DNA from: Devosia sp.
GTDB lineage: Bacteria; Pseudomonadota; Alphaproteobacteria; Rhizobiales; Devosiaceae
Assembly (NCBI RefSeq): GCF_017744655.1
Contig: NZ_JAGIAW010000006.1
Span: 213,408 to 277,407 of the forward strand
Length of the DNA: 64,000 nt
Direction: 5' to 3'
A program made the translations under genes and the position numbers. The notes beneath the pieces were generated by a model. That model was not told the origin of the DNA, did not search any database, and worked only from the letters and a program-made list of their open reading frames with translations. Shown piece after piece: positions 17,660 to 25,844 of this stretch. Within the stretch, counting starts at the first letter, position 1; every line of letters begins with the position of its first letter.

Positions 17660-18526
17660 ATGAAGCTCGGCATCAATCTGCTGTGCTTGACCGACTTCGT
17701 GACCGAAGCGCATCTGTCGGCGATCCGGCAGATCAAGGCGCTGGGTTATGATGGCGTCGAGGTGCCGGTTCTTTCCGGCGAGCCTGCGCATTATGCGTGG
17801 CTGGCCAAGGAGCTGGATGCCATAGGGCTCGAGCGCTGCACGACCTCCATAGTGCCGAGCCCCGATGCCAGCCCGATTTCGGACGACCGGGACAATCGTG
17901 CACGCGGCAGGAAGCACCTCGATTGGGCCCTCGATTGCGCCATTGCGCTCGGCGCGCAAAGCGTCGGCGGGCCGATCCACGCTCCCATAGGGCATTTCAC
18001 CGGCAGCGGCCCCACCGAGAGCGAGCTTTCCTATGGCGCAGAGGCGCATCGCGCGCTGGCCACTCGCGCCGAGGCCAATGGCATCTATCTCAGCCTCGAA
18101 CATCTCAATCGTTTCGAGACCTATTTCCTCAACACCACCACCCAGTGCCGCGACTACGCGCGCCGCGTCGACCATCCGGCCTGCCGGATCATGTACGACA
18201 CGTTCCACGCCAATATCGAAGATCGCAACCAGGTCGCAGCCTACGAAACCGTGGCGCCCCATGTCGGCATCGTCCACATTTCCGAGAACGATCGCGGCAT
18301 TCCCGGGCGCGGCCACATCGATTTCCTGTCGATCATGCAGGCCGTCCGCCGCTCTGGCTATGATGGCTGGGTGACGCTCGAAGCCTTTGGTGCCGGCCTC
18401 CCCGCCATCGCGGCCGCGACGCGCGTGTGGCGCCCGCTCTTTCCCGATTACGACACGCTCTTTTCCGAAAGCGCCGCTTTCATCCGCAGCACCTGGGACG
18501 CGGCCGGGAGGGACATCGCCGCATGA
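17660..18526 (+). CDS. Sugar (phosphate) isomerase/epimerase, TIM-barrel (ketose 3-epimerase type)
   Basis: Protein of 288 residues of the AP-endonuclease-2-like TIM-barrel family that contains D-tagatose/D-psicose 3-epimerases and hydroxypyruvate isomerase. The four metal/acid-base positions of ketose 3-epimerases appear: Glu in LEHLNRFE, Asp in MYDTFHANIED, His in IVHISENDRG and Glu in WVTLEAFG. It would interconvert C3 epimers of a ketose in the cytoplasm. ATG at 17660, after GAGGGGAAAAGT, is chosen over the upstream ATG at 17588. It is first in an operon with a ribose-type importer and overlaps the ATPase gene by 4 bp, which suggests a rare sugar as substrate. Confidence 0.87.
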   Translation: MKLGINLLCLTDFVTEAHLSAIRQIKALGYDGVEVPVLSGEPAHYAWLAKELDAIGLERCTTSIVPSPDASPISDDRDNRARGRKHLDWALDCAIALGAQSVGGPIHAPIGHFTGSGPTESELSYGAEAHRALATRAEANGIYLSLEHLNRFETYFLNTTTQCRDYARRVDHPACRIMYDTFHANIEDRNQVAAYETVAPHVGIVHISENDRGIPGRGHIDFLSIMQAVRRSGYDGWVTLEAFGAGLPAIAAATRVWRPLFPDYDTLFSESAAFIRSTWDAAGRDIAA

Positions 18527-20034
18527 GTGATGCCCCGACCATCGAGATGCGCGGCATTTCCAAGTCGTTTCCGGCGGTAAAGGCGCTGCGTGGTGTGTCC
18601 TTCACCTGTTCCCGCGGCGAGGTCCATGCGCTGTGCGGCGAGAACGGCGCGGGCAAGTCGACACTCATCAAGATCCTCTCGGGCGTCTATCGGCCCGACG
18701 GCGGCGACGTGCTGATCGACGGGCAAGAGCAGCATTTCAAGCACCCGCAGGAGGCCCTGCTCGCCGGCATTTCGGTGATCTATCAGGAATTCTCGCTGCT
18801 GCCCGAGCGCACGGTGGCGCAAAACCTCTTCCTCGGACGCGAGCCGATGAAGAACGGGCTGATCGACAACAAGGCCATGGTCGCCGAAACGCAGCGTGTG
18901 CTCGGCCTCTTTGGTGTGCGCCACCGCATCGAGCCGGAAACGCTGGTGGCCGATCTCGATGTGGCGAGCCAGCAGATGGTCGAGATCGCCAAGGCGATTT
19001 CGCTCAATGCCAAAGTCATCGTCATGGATGAGCCAACCGCCGCGCTGAACGAAGCCGAATGCGAGGTGCTGTTCTCGCTCGTCGACCAACTCCGCGCCTC
19101 GGGCACGGCCATCGTCTACATCACCCACCGCATGCGCGAGGTCACGCGCCTCGCCAATCGTGTCACCGTCATCAAGGACGGCGAAGTCACGGCGAGCTTC
19201 GACCACGTCCCAGCGCCCGACGTCATCGTTCGAGCCATGGTCGGCCGCGACATCTCCGAATATTATCCCGAGCCCGCGACGCCGTCTGAAATCGGTCCGG
19301 TCGTTCTCTCGGTCTCCGGCGGTGCCAATGCCGCGCTGAGCGACATCAATCTCGAGCTGCGCTCCGGCGAAATCGTCGGCTTTGCGGGCCTCCAAGGCGC
19401 CGGCCGCACGCCGCTCGCCATGGCCCTCTTCGGCGCCGCGCCGTTCACATCCGGCTCCATGACCCTCGATGGCAAGGCGGTCCACCTCACCTCGCCGCGG
19501 GACGCCATCCGCGCCGGCATCGGCATGTTGCCGGGCGATCGCAAAGCCCAAGCGCTGTTCCTTATGCAGTCGGTGCGCGACAACGGCATGCTGACCGCCC
19601 GCAGCTTTGCCAATCCGTTCGGTGGTCACAAAGCCAATCGCTTCACCGACCTCACCGGCATGAATGCCCTTCTCGACCAGATGAAGGTTCGCGCCCCCTC
19701 CTACGAGCAGGAAATGCGCTTCCTCTCTGGCGGCAATCAACAAAAGGCCATCGTCGCCCGCTGGCTCGCCTTGCGTCCAAAAATCCTGATCTTCATCGAA
19801 CCCACCCGCGGCATCGACGTCGACGCCAAGGCCAGCATCTATCACCTGATGCGCGACCTCGCCCGCGCCGGAACGGCCGTGATGATGGTCTCGTCCGACC
19901 TGCCCGAAATCCTCGGCGCCTCGGATCGCATCGTGGTCATGCGCGAAGGCCGCATTGCCGGCGAGTTCAGCCGCTCCGCCACCGAAGCCGAACTCATGCT
20001 GGCCGCCACGGGCGAAACGGGAGTGGCCGCATGA
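18523..20034 (+). CDS. Sugar ABC transporter ATP-binding protein, two ATPase domains
   Basis: RbsA/MglA-type protein of 503 residues. Domain 1 has Walker [10 protein letters not shown] near residue 38, signature region LDVASQQMVEIA and Walker B VIVMDEPTAALNE near 163. Domain 2 has a degenerate P-loop, GLQGAGRTP, and [15 protein letters not shown] with LIFIEPTRGIDVDA. The Walker B Asp of domain 2 reads Ile-Glu (FIEPT), a common asymmetry. The ATG at 18523 overlaps the epimerase stop as ATGA, and the last codons overlap the first permease. It powers uptake of the sugar handled by the epimerase. Confidence 0.93.
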   Translation: MSDAPTIEMRGISKSFPAVKALRGVSFTCSRGEVHALCGENGAGKSTLIKILSGVYRPDGGDVLIDGQEQHFKHPQEALLAGISVIYQEFSLLPERTVAQNLFLGREPMKNGLIDNKAMVAETQRVLGLFGVRHRIEPETLVADLDVASQQMVEIAKAISLNAKVIVMDEPTAALNEAECEVLFSLVDQLRASGTAIVYITHRMREVTRLANRVTVIKDGEVTASFDHVPAPDVIVRAMVGRDISEYYPEPATPSEIGPVVLSVSGGANAALSDINLELRSGEIVGFAGLQGAGRTPLAMALFGAAPFTSGSMTLDGKAVHLTSPRDAIRAGIGMLPGDRKAQALFLMQSVRDNGMLTARSFANPFGGHKANRFTDLTGMNALLDQMKVRAPSYEQEMRFLSGGNQQKAIVARWLALRPKILIFIEPTRGIDVDAKASIYHLMRDLARAGTAVMMVSSDLPEILGASDRIVVMREGRIAGEFSRSATEAELMLAATGETGVAA

Positions 20035-21017
20035 CCGACATGCCCCTCCCCGCCAAAAATCCCCGCCGCTTCCGGTTCGAGCGCCACGCGTCGACCATCC
20101 TGCTGCTGGCGTCAGTCGCGCTTTACATCGCCCTGATCATCATCATGGGCCAAACGCGCTTCCTCACGCTCGAAAACCTCGTCGCCATCCTCAGCCGCTC
20201 CATCACGCTGGGGATCACCGCCATTGGCCAGACCTTTGCCATCCTAGTCGCCTCGATCGACCTTAGCGTCGCCAGCGTCATCTCGGCGTCCGCCGTCGTC
20301 ACCTCGGTGGTGATGAATGGCAACCCGGCCATGATGATGCCGGCTGTCCTCGCGGTCCTCGCCCTCGGCGCCGTCGTCGGCCTCCTCAATGGCCTCGTCA
20401 TCACCAAGCTGGAGGTCAATCCGCTGATCGCGACGCTCGGGATGTCGCTGATCATTCAGGGCGTTTTGTCTTATTATTACAATAACTTCGCCGGCAACGT
20501 GCCGGTTGAGTTCCAGATCTTCGCCTATGGCACGTTGGGCATCGTGCCCTTCTCGCTGATCTTCATGTTCGTGCTCGCCGGCTGCGCCTGGTTCGTCCTG
20601 CGCTTTTCCCGCTTCGGCTCCGATGTCTATTCCGTCGGCGGCAACAAGGACGCGGCGCGCCTTGCCGGCATCAAGACCGATCGCGTCGTCATCCGCGCCC
20701 ATGTCATCTGCTCGCTCTGCGCCGCAATTGCCGGCATCTATCTCGCCTCGCGCCTTCGTTCCGGCGCGCCCTGGATCGGGGCCGAGGGCGTCTATGATCT
20801 CGAATCCATCGCCGTCGTCGTCATCGGCGGCACCGTGCTCGCGGGCGGGCGCGGCGGCATCTGGGGCACCATGGCCGGGGTCATCATCTTCTCGCTTATC
20901 GACTCGATCTTCAACGTCGCCGGCGTCGATGCCTTCGTGAAGCAGGTGCTACGCGGCATCATCATCGTCGCCGCCGTCGCCTTCTATGCCGCCCGTTCGA
21001 AGAGGCCCGTCGCATGA
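20031..21017 (+). CDS. Sugar ABC transporter permease (ribose type), subunit 1
   Basis: Membrane protein of 328 residues of the RbsC-like BPD_transp_2 family with eight to ten hydrophobic segments. Characteristic motifs are ASIDLSVASVISASAVV near residue 80, LITKLEVNPLIATLG near 125 and the coupling loop GGNKDAARLAGIKT near 205. Start and stop overlap the neighbours by 4 bp each. Two different permeases in this operon point to a heterodimeric channel. Confidence 0.93.
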   Translation: MTDMPLPAKNPRRFRFERHASTILLLASVALYIALIIIMGQTRFLTLENLVAILSRSITLGITAIGQTFAILVASIDLSVASVISASAVVTSVVMNGNPAMMMPAVLAVLALGAVVGLLNGLVITKLEVNPLIATLGMSLIIQGVLSYYYNNFAGNVPVEFQIFAYGTLGIVPFSLIFMFVLAGCAWFVLRFSRFGSDVYSVGGNKDAARLAGIKTDRVVIRAHVICSLCAAIAGIYLASRLRSGAPWIGAEGVYDLESIAVVVIGGTVLAGGRGGIWGTMAGVIIFSLIDSIFNVAGVDAFVKQVLRGIIIVAAVAFYAARSKRPVA

Positions 21018-22000
21018 GCGCGCAATCTCTGCCCCAAGCCACGAGCCCAACGCGCCGCCTGCCCCGGATCAATCCCGTCTATGTGCTGGTAGTGGCGCTG
21101 ATCCTTGCCATCATCGTCATGAACCCGGCCTTCGGCGAACCCACGGGCTACATGAACTTTCTGAAAAGGGTGACCGCCCTCGCCATTCTCTCGGCCGGCG
21201 CGCTCTATGTCATCGTCTCCGGCGGCTTCGATCTCAGCGTCGGCTCGATCATGACGCTGACTGTCATCGGCTCGTCCATGCTCGCCAGCAACGATCCCAA
21301 TTCGACCTATTGGATCATTCCGCTGATGCTCGGCATCGGTGCCGTCATCGGGCTCATCAACGGCCTCGTCGTCAGCTACCTGAAAGTGCCATCGCTGATC
21401 GCCACGCTGGGCATGATGATCACGCTCAACGGCGTTGCCTTCATGTGGTCCGGCGGCGCCCCGCGCGGCTACCTGCCCGACACGTTCCGCTTCTTCGGTC
21501 GCTACAACATCACCGACGTGCCAATCATCTCGCTGCTCCCCATCGCCGTGATCTGCCTCGTCGTCTTCGGCGCCATTCTCTGGTGGGGCATGCACCGCAC
21601 CAATTTCGGTCGCATGCTGCATGCCGTAGGCGACAACCAGCAGGCCGCGCGCCTTGCCGGCGTGCCGGTTGAGCGCGTGCGCATCTCGGCCTTCGTCGTC
21701 TCGGCACTGACCGCGGTTCTCGCCGGCGTCATCCTCGGCGGCCGTGCCGGCGTCTCCGTCGATATCGGCTCCGGCTTCGAATTGCAGGCCATCACGGCCG
21801 CCGTCATCGGCGGTGCGCAATTGCTCGGCGGGCGCGGCTCCGTCCCCGCGACCATTGCCGGTGCGCTGGCCCTTGAAGCCATATTCACCCTGCTCAATCT
21901 CCTCGGACTGGCGCAGCCCGTTCGCCTGGTGGTGCAGGGACTAATCCTCATCGGCGCAGTGGCGTTTGCGACTTATCAGCGAAAGCGCGCCGGCCGATGA
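21014..22000 (+). CDS. Sugar ABC transporter permease (ribose type), subunit 2
   Basis: Membrane protein of 328 residues, paralogous to the preceding permease. It shows VSGGFDLSVGSIMTLTVIG near residue 70, VVSYLKVPSLIATLGMM near 125 and the coupling loop GDNQQAARLAGVPV near 207. It pairs with the previous subunit. The binding-protein gene follows after 65 bp that contain a stable hairpin. Confidence 0.93.
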   Translation: MSAQSLPQATSPTRRLPRINPVYVLVVALILAIIVMNPAFGEPTGYMNFLKRVTALAILSAGALYVIVSGGFDLSVGSIMTLTVIGSSMLASNDPNSTYWIIPLMLGIGAVIGLINGLVVSYLKVPSLIATLGMMITLNGVAFMWSGGAPRGYLPDTFRFFGRYNITDVPIISLLPIAVICLVVFGAILWWGMHRTNFGRMLHAVGDNQQAARLAGVPVERVRISAFVVSALTAVLAGVILGGRAGVSVDIGSGFELQAITAAVIGGAQLLGGRGSVPATIAGALALEAIFTLLNLLGLAQPVRLVVQGLILIGAVAFATYQRKRAGR

Positions 22001-22007
22001 GCTGAGA

Positions 22008-22029
22008 CAGGCGGCCGGTCGGCCGTCTG
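22008..22029 (+). promoter_or_regulatory. Intra-operon hairpin before the sugar-binding protein gene
   Basis: CAGGCGGCC and GGCCGTCTG form a 9-bp stem with one G-T pair around loop GGTC, between the second permease and the binding protein. No T-run follows. It may protect or separate the binding-protein segment of the transcript. Confidence 0.65.
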
Positions 22030-22065
22030 AGGAAAAAGTGGGAAAACCTCACGAGGGAGGAAGAC

Positions 22066-23196
22066 GTGAAGAAGATTATTTTGGCGGCTGCCGCGTTTGG
22101 CATGCTGACCGGAGCCGCATTTTCTCAGGCTCCAAACTTTGACGACCCGGCGGAATTCGCCAAGCAGCGCGACCAGCTGACGGCGGCCTTCAACGGCCCA
22201 GCCGACCAGCCCTATCTGCAATATGCTGGCGACTCCATGGCCGATACCGCCTCGTTCAAGAAGGAAGGTCCCTGGACCGTTTGCTTCTCGAATGCCGGCG
22301 TCAACAATCCCTGGCGCGTTGTCGGCTATACCGACATGACCGAGGAGGTAAAACTCCATCCGGAAATCGGCACCTTCACCCATGTCGATGCCGAAGGTTC
22401 CGACGACAAGCAGATCGCCGATATCGACGACCTGCTTGCGGGCGGCAATTGCAGCGTTCTGATCGTCTCGCCGAACTCCACGGCAGCCCTGACTCCGGCC
22501 GTTGAAAAGGCCTGCGCCGCCGGTCTCCCGGTCATCGTTTTCGACCGCGGCGTCACCACCGATTGCCCGGTCACCTTCGTGCACCCGGTTGGCGGCTATG
22601 GTTTCGGCATCCAAGCAGCCGAACACATCATCGCCAATGTGCCGGCTGGCGGCAAAGTGCTGATGCTGCGCATCTTGCCCGGCGTCGACGTGCTCGAAAC
22701 CCGCGCTTCGGGCGCCCGCAACATGTTCAAGGAAGCGGGCCTGACCGTCCTCGGTGAAGAATTCACCGATGGCGACAATGCCAAGACCAAGTCCATCGTT
22801 GAGGATTACCTGCAGCGCGGCACGATCGACGCCGTGTGGATGGATGCCGGCGCCACTGCCGTCGCCGCCGTCGAAGCTTTTGAGGACCAGGGCGTCGATG
22901 TCCCCGTTGTCACCGGCGAAGACCAGCAGGATTACCTGCAGAAGTGGCGCGACCTTGGCTTCAAGGGTATCGCCCCGACCTACCCGACCTATCAGTGGCG
23001 CACCGCCATCATCGCTGCAGTGAACACGCTGAAGGGCGAGCAGGTCCCGAGCCCGGAATGGATCCTGCCCCAGCCGGCCATCACCCAGGACGTGCTCGAC
23101 CAGTACATCAACGAAAAGATGCCGCCGCTCCACTACGCCATGTGCGGCTGCGAAGACATGCCGAACTATCCCCAGGCCTGGGGCGGCACGGAATAA
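22066..23196 (+). CDS. Sugar ABC transporter substrate-binding protein
   Basis: Periplasmic-binding-protein type 1 fold, 376 residues. A signal peptide (MKKIILAAAAFGMLTGAAFSQ, cut near residue 21) is followed by the first lobe around VCFSNAGVNNPWRVVGY and the hinge region VIVFDRGVTTDCPVTFVHPVGG. The start is GTG at 22066 with a strong AGGGAGG six bases upstream. The unusually long N-terminal stretch before the first strand and several Cys residues (GGNC, DCPV, MCGCEDM) set it apart from RbsB. It delivers the operon's sugar to the two-permease channel. Confidence 0.9.
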   Translation: MKKIILAAAAFGMLTGAAFSQAPNFDDPAEFAKQRDQLTAAFNGPADQPYLQYAGDSMADTASFKKEGPWTVCFSNAGVNNPWRVVGYTDMTEEVKLHPEIGTFTHVDAEGSDDKQIADIDDLLAGGNCSVLIVSPNSTAALTPAVEKACAAGLPVIVFDRGVTTDCPVTFVHPVGGYGFGIQAAEHIIANVPAGGKVLMLRILPGVDVLETRASGARNMFKEAGLTVLGEEFTDGDNAKTKSIVEDYLQRGTIDAVWMDAGATAVAAVEAFEDQGVDVPVVTGEDQQDYLQKWRDLGFKGIAPTYPTYQWRTAIIAAVNTLKGEQVPSPEWILPQPAITQDVLDQYINEKMPPLHYAMCGCEDMPNYPQAWGGTE

Positions 23197-23217
23197 TCTT
23201 CCCAACGACGACTGCGG

Positions 23218-23233
23218 GGCGCCCATGGGCGCC
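23218..23233 (+). promoter_or_regulatory. Hairpin after the sugar-binding protein gene
   Basis: GGCGCCCATGGGCGCC is a perfect 16-bp palindrome, 22 bp after the binding-protein stop, followed by TCTTCTTCG. The short pyrimidine-rich tail makes partial Rho-independent termination possible before the cupin gene. Confidence 0.65.
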
Positions 23234-23261
23234 TCTTCTTCGTTTCAACAAGGGGAAGCTC

Positions 23262-23822
23262 ATGAGCATCAAGACAGAACTGCACTGGTCCAAGCCCAAG
23301 GGCATGCTGCCCAATTCGCGCTTTCCGCTGCTGGTGCATCGCAATGCCGTGCCGGGCGGCGGCGAAGACGCGGTGATGGAGAGGCTGCGCTCAAACAACT
23401 GGCTCAACAACTGGCGCTATCCCGGCATCTATACCTATCCCCATTTCCACTCGACGACGCATGAATGCCTCGGCTGCGCCCGCGGCTGGATGGAGGTCGA
23501 GTTCTTCGGCGTGGGCGGGGTAAAAGTACGTGTGGAGGCTGGAGACTTTGTCGTGCTGCCTGCCGGAGTATCGCATTGCATGATCGGTAATTCCGGTGAC
23601 GTCCAGATGGTCGGCGGCTATCCCGAAGGGCGCGACTGGGACAATGTGCAGGAGGCTAATCTCACCGAAGAGAAGCGCCGCACCGTCGCCAAGCGCATCA
23701 TGTCTCTGCCCATCCCTGCACGCGACCCCGCTACGGGCGAGCCCATGCACGAATGGATCGACACGCCGTCATCCGTGGACGCAGATCTCAACGATTTTCG
23801 CGATGGCCTGGGGGACGGCTGA
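23262..23822 (+). CDS. Cupin-domain protein
   Basis: Protein of 186 residues with a single cupin barrel. Residues about 55-125 contain HFHSTTHE (metal-binding His and Glu), a Gly-rich turn, then GDFVVLPAGVSHCMI with the late His. A short C-terminal extension follows. ATG at 23262 after AAGGGGAAGCTC is chosen; the frame upstream is out-of-gene sequence. Last gene of the rare-sugar operon; it may be a small sugar isomerase or a ligand-binding protein, as with other cupins in sugar clusters. I cannot assign a reaction. Confidence 0.82.
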   Translation: MSIKTELHWSKPKGMLPNSRFPLLVHRNAVPGGGEDAVMERLRSNNWLNNWRYPGIYTYPHFHSTTHECLGCARGWMEVEFFGVGGVKVRVEAGDFVVLPAGVSHCMIGNSGDVQMVGGYPEGRDWDNVQEANLTEEKRRTVAKRIMSLPIPARDPATGEPMHEWIDTPSSVDADLNDFRDGLGDG

Positions 23823-23863
23823 GGGCTGCATCGAGCCCACAGCATCGCCGAACACTTCCCCTC

Positions 23864-23960
23864 CGTCGTCATTGCCGGGCTTGTCCCGGCAATCCATCTT
23901 GGGGAGGCCTGCCAATCCTGCGGATTGGCATGGACCACCGGGACGAGCCCGGTGGTGACG
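23864..23960. repeat. Hyphomicrobiales-type palindromic intergenic repeat, copy 2
   Basis: Arms CGTCGTCATTGCCGGG..CCCGGCAATCCATC and a facing GGACCACCGGGACGAGCCCGGTGGTGACGA flank a small extra hairpin CCAATCCTGCGGATTGG. It shares the GTCGTCA-nn-CCGGGCTTGTCCCGG core with the copy at 13641. It sits in the 202-bp gap between the convergent cupin and LacI genes. Confidence 0.85.
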
Positions 23961-24024
23961 AGTGGGGATAAATCCGCTTGGACAAAAGGTTCCTGGCAAC
24001 CGGGCCGTTTGTGAAGGCTTCCCC

Positions 24025-25095
24025 TTAGCCCCGTCCGGGCCGATAAATCCGTCGTCCGTCGAGTTCGACGATGCCTGTTTTGGGCAGTCTTGCGGAGGTC
24101 CTGACGACGAGTTCGCCATTGAGAATGCGGTGTTCGGCTTCGATCTCGCCGCTGGCGATCTGATCCATCAGAATGGCGACTGTGGCTTCAACCATGCGCT
24201 TGAGCGGCTGGCTCATCGAGGTGATGCCATAGGAGGTCCAGCGGGCCGGACCGACATCGTCATAGCCGACAATGGAAAGGTCTTCGGGAATGGACAGCCC
24301 CAGTTCATGCCGCGCGATGTCCATCACCGCGACGGCCATATGGTCATTGGCCACGAAAATGGCATCGGGACGATCCTCGCGGCTCAACATCTTGCGCGCC
24401 GCCGTTTCGGCTTCGGCGCGGTCGTAATTGCCGACTTCGACGATGATGTCGGTATGGCCGGCCGCAGCGAGAGCCTCCTGGTAGCCGCCAAAGCGATCGC
24501 GATTGGTCGAGGAGCTTTCAAGACCCGAGATATAGCCGAACCGCTTGTGCCCCCCGGCAATCAGGAACTCGGCAACCCGCCGCCCACCCTCGCGATTGCG
24601 CGTCGTCACGCTCGAGACCGCATCGCGCTCGGTGGTGCGGTTGAACAGCACCACCGGAATGCCGGCCGCCGCACATTCTTCGGACAGCTCCGAGGAGAGC
24701 GAGGTCGACGCCAGCACAATGCCATCAACACGATATTGCATGAGCTGATCGAAGACCGGATCGCTGTCGCGATCCATGAAGCCGGTGAACAGCAAGAGAC
24801 GATAGTCTTCCTTGGCGAGAAGCCGGCCCAGCTCTTCGAGCACACCGGGATAGAAGAGGTTTTCCAGATACGCCATCACCACCGCGATCATGCGCGAGCG
24901 ATTGGTGATCAGCGAGCGGGCAATCGCATTTGGCCGATAGCCCAGCTCCTTGGCGGCAGCCAAAACCTTGGCTCGGGTCTTTGGGGCAATGGAGGCGCCG
25001 GGGGTAAAAGTGCGGGAGACAGCCGATTGCGACACGCCGGCGCGGCGCGCGACTTCCGCCGAAGTCACCCCCGGCTTTTTTACTCCGCCGTCCAT
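24025..25095 (-). CDS. LacI-family transcriptional regulator
   Basis: Regulator of 356 residues. The N-terminal helix-turn-helix is clear (TSAEVARRAGVSQSAVSRTF near residues 11-30, then the hinge helix RPNAIARSLITNRS). The rest is a periplasmic-binding-like effector domain, with VVMAYLENLFYPGVLEEL near 72 and the dimerisation/hinge segment YDDVGPARWTSYGITSMSQP near 290. Its start overlaps the end of the SDR gene by 16 bp, so it is the last gene of the HDH-SDR-LacI operon and probably represses it. Two LacI-type palindromes occur upstream of the HDH gene. Confidence 0.92.
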   Translation of the reverse strand: MDGGVKKPGVTSAEVARRAGVSQSAVSRTFTPGASIAPKTRAKVLAAAKELGYRPNAIARSLITNRSRMIAVVMAYLENLFYPGVLEELGRLLAKEDYRLLLFTGFMDRDSDPVFDQLMQYRVDGIVLASTSLSSELSEECAAAGIPVVLFNRTTERDAVSSVTTRNREGGRRVAEFLIAGGHKRFGYISGLESSSTNRDRFGGYQEALAAAGHTDIIVEVGNYDRAEAETAARKMLSREDRPDAIFVANDHMAVAVMDIARHELGLSIPEDLSIVGYDDVGPARWTSYGITSMSQPLKRMVEATVAILMDQIASGEIEAEHRILNGELVVRTSARLPKTGIVELDGRRIYRPGRG

Positions 25096-25844
25096 CCGCC
25101 ATCCACCAAGAGCGCCGTGCCGGTGATCAGCGCCGCCGCGTCCGAGGCGAGGAAAACCACCGGCCCCATAATATCCTCCACCCGGCCCAAACGCCCCAGC
25201 TTGATCTTGGACAGAACCCAGGAGCGGAAGTCGGGATCGCTCAGGTTCTTCGCCGTCAGCTCGGTTTCGATAAAAGTCGGGCAGACTGTGTTGACGCGAA
25301 TATTGCTGGCGCCAAGCTCGATCGCCATGGCCTTGGTCAGGCCTTCGACGGCATGCTTGCTCGCCGCATAGATGGCGCGGTTCGGTCCGCCGACATGCCC
25401 CATTTGCGAAGAGACATTGATGATCGACCCCGCCTGCCCTGCGTCCTGCAGCTTGCCCACCACGGCCTGCGACACGAAAACGGTCGCGGCAAGATTGAGC
25501 TGCAGCACCGCCTGATAGTCGGGCTCGGTAATGCCGGCGATGGCACTGTGCCGCGCCGTACCGGCCGAATTGACCAGCACGTGGAAGGGATCGCTGTCGG
25601 CGACGAAGGCGCGAACCGCATCAAAGTCCGTGATATCGATGGCAACGCCCTCGGCGGCAAGGCCGATCTCCGCCATTTCGTTGACCACGCGCTCGAGATC
25701 GGCAGCGGTGCGCGCTGCCACCGTCACATGCGCTCCCGCCTCGGCCAGGGCTACCGAGGCACCCAGCCCGATCCCGCGCGTGCCGCCGGTAACCAGGGCG
25801 CGCTTGCCATCGAGACGAAAACTGGGCGTGCGGGGAAGCGTCAT
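25080..25844 (-). CDS. Short-chain dehydrogenase/reductase
   Basis: Classical SDR of 254 residues. NAD(P)-binding TGGTRGIG near residue 17, NSAG near 95, the catalytic Ser in [12 protein letters not shown] near 146, and YAASK near 160 are all present; a C-terminal DGGWTAE ends it. It would oxidise a secondary alcohol or reduce a ketone in the cytoplasm. The gene overlaps the HDH-family gene by 4 bp, so the two enzymes probably act in sequence. In sulfopropanediol catabolism an SDR (HpsO/HpsP) is paired with an HDH homologue (HpsN), which makes a similar diol route possible. Confidence 0.9.
   Translation of the reverse strand: MTLPRTPSFRLDGKRALVTGGTRGIGLGASVALAEAGAHVTVAARTAADLERVVNEMAEIGLAAEGVAIDITDFDAVRAFVADSDPFHVLVNSAGTARHSAIAGITEPDYQAVLQLNLAATVFVSQAVVGKLQDAGQAGSIINVSSQMGHVGGPNRAIYAASKHAVEGLTKAMAIELGASNIRVNTVCPTFIETELTAKNLSDPDFRSWVLSKIKLGRLGRVEDIMGPVVFLASDAAALITGTALLVDGGWTAE

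Noticed and set aside
18448..19845. 465-codon open frame on the minus strand
   Set aside because: It is antisense to the double-ATPase gene of the rare-sugar operon and lacks any family features.
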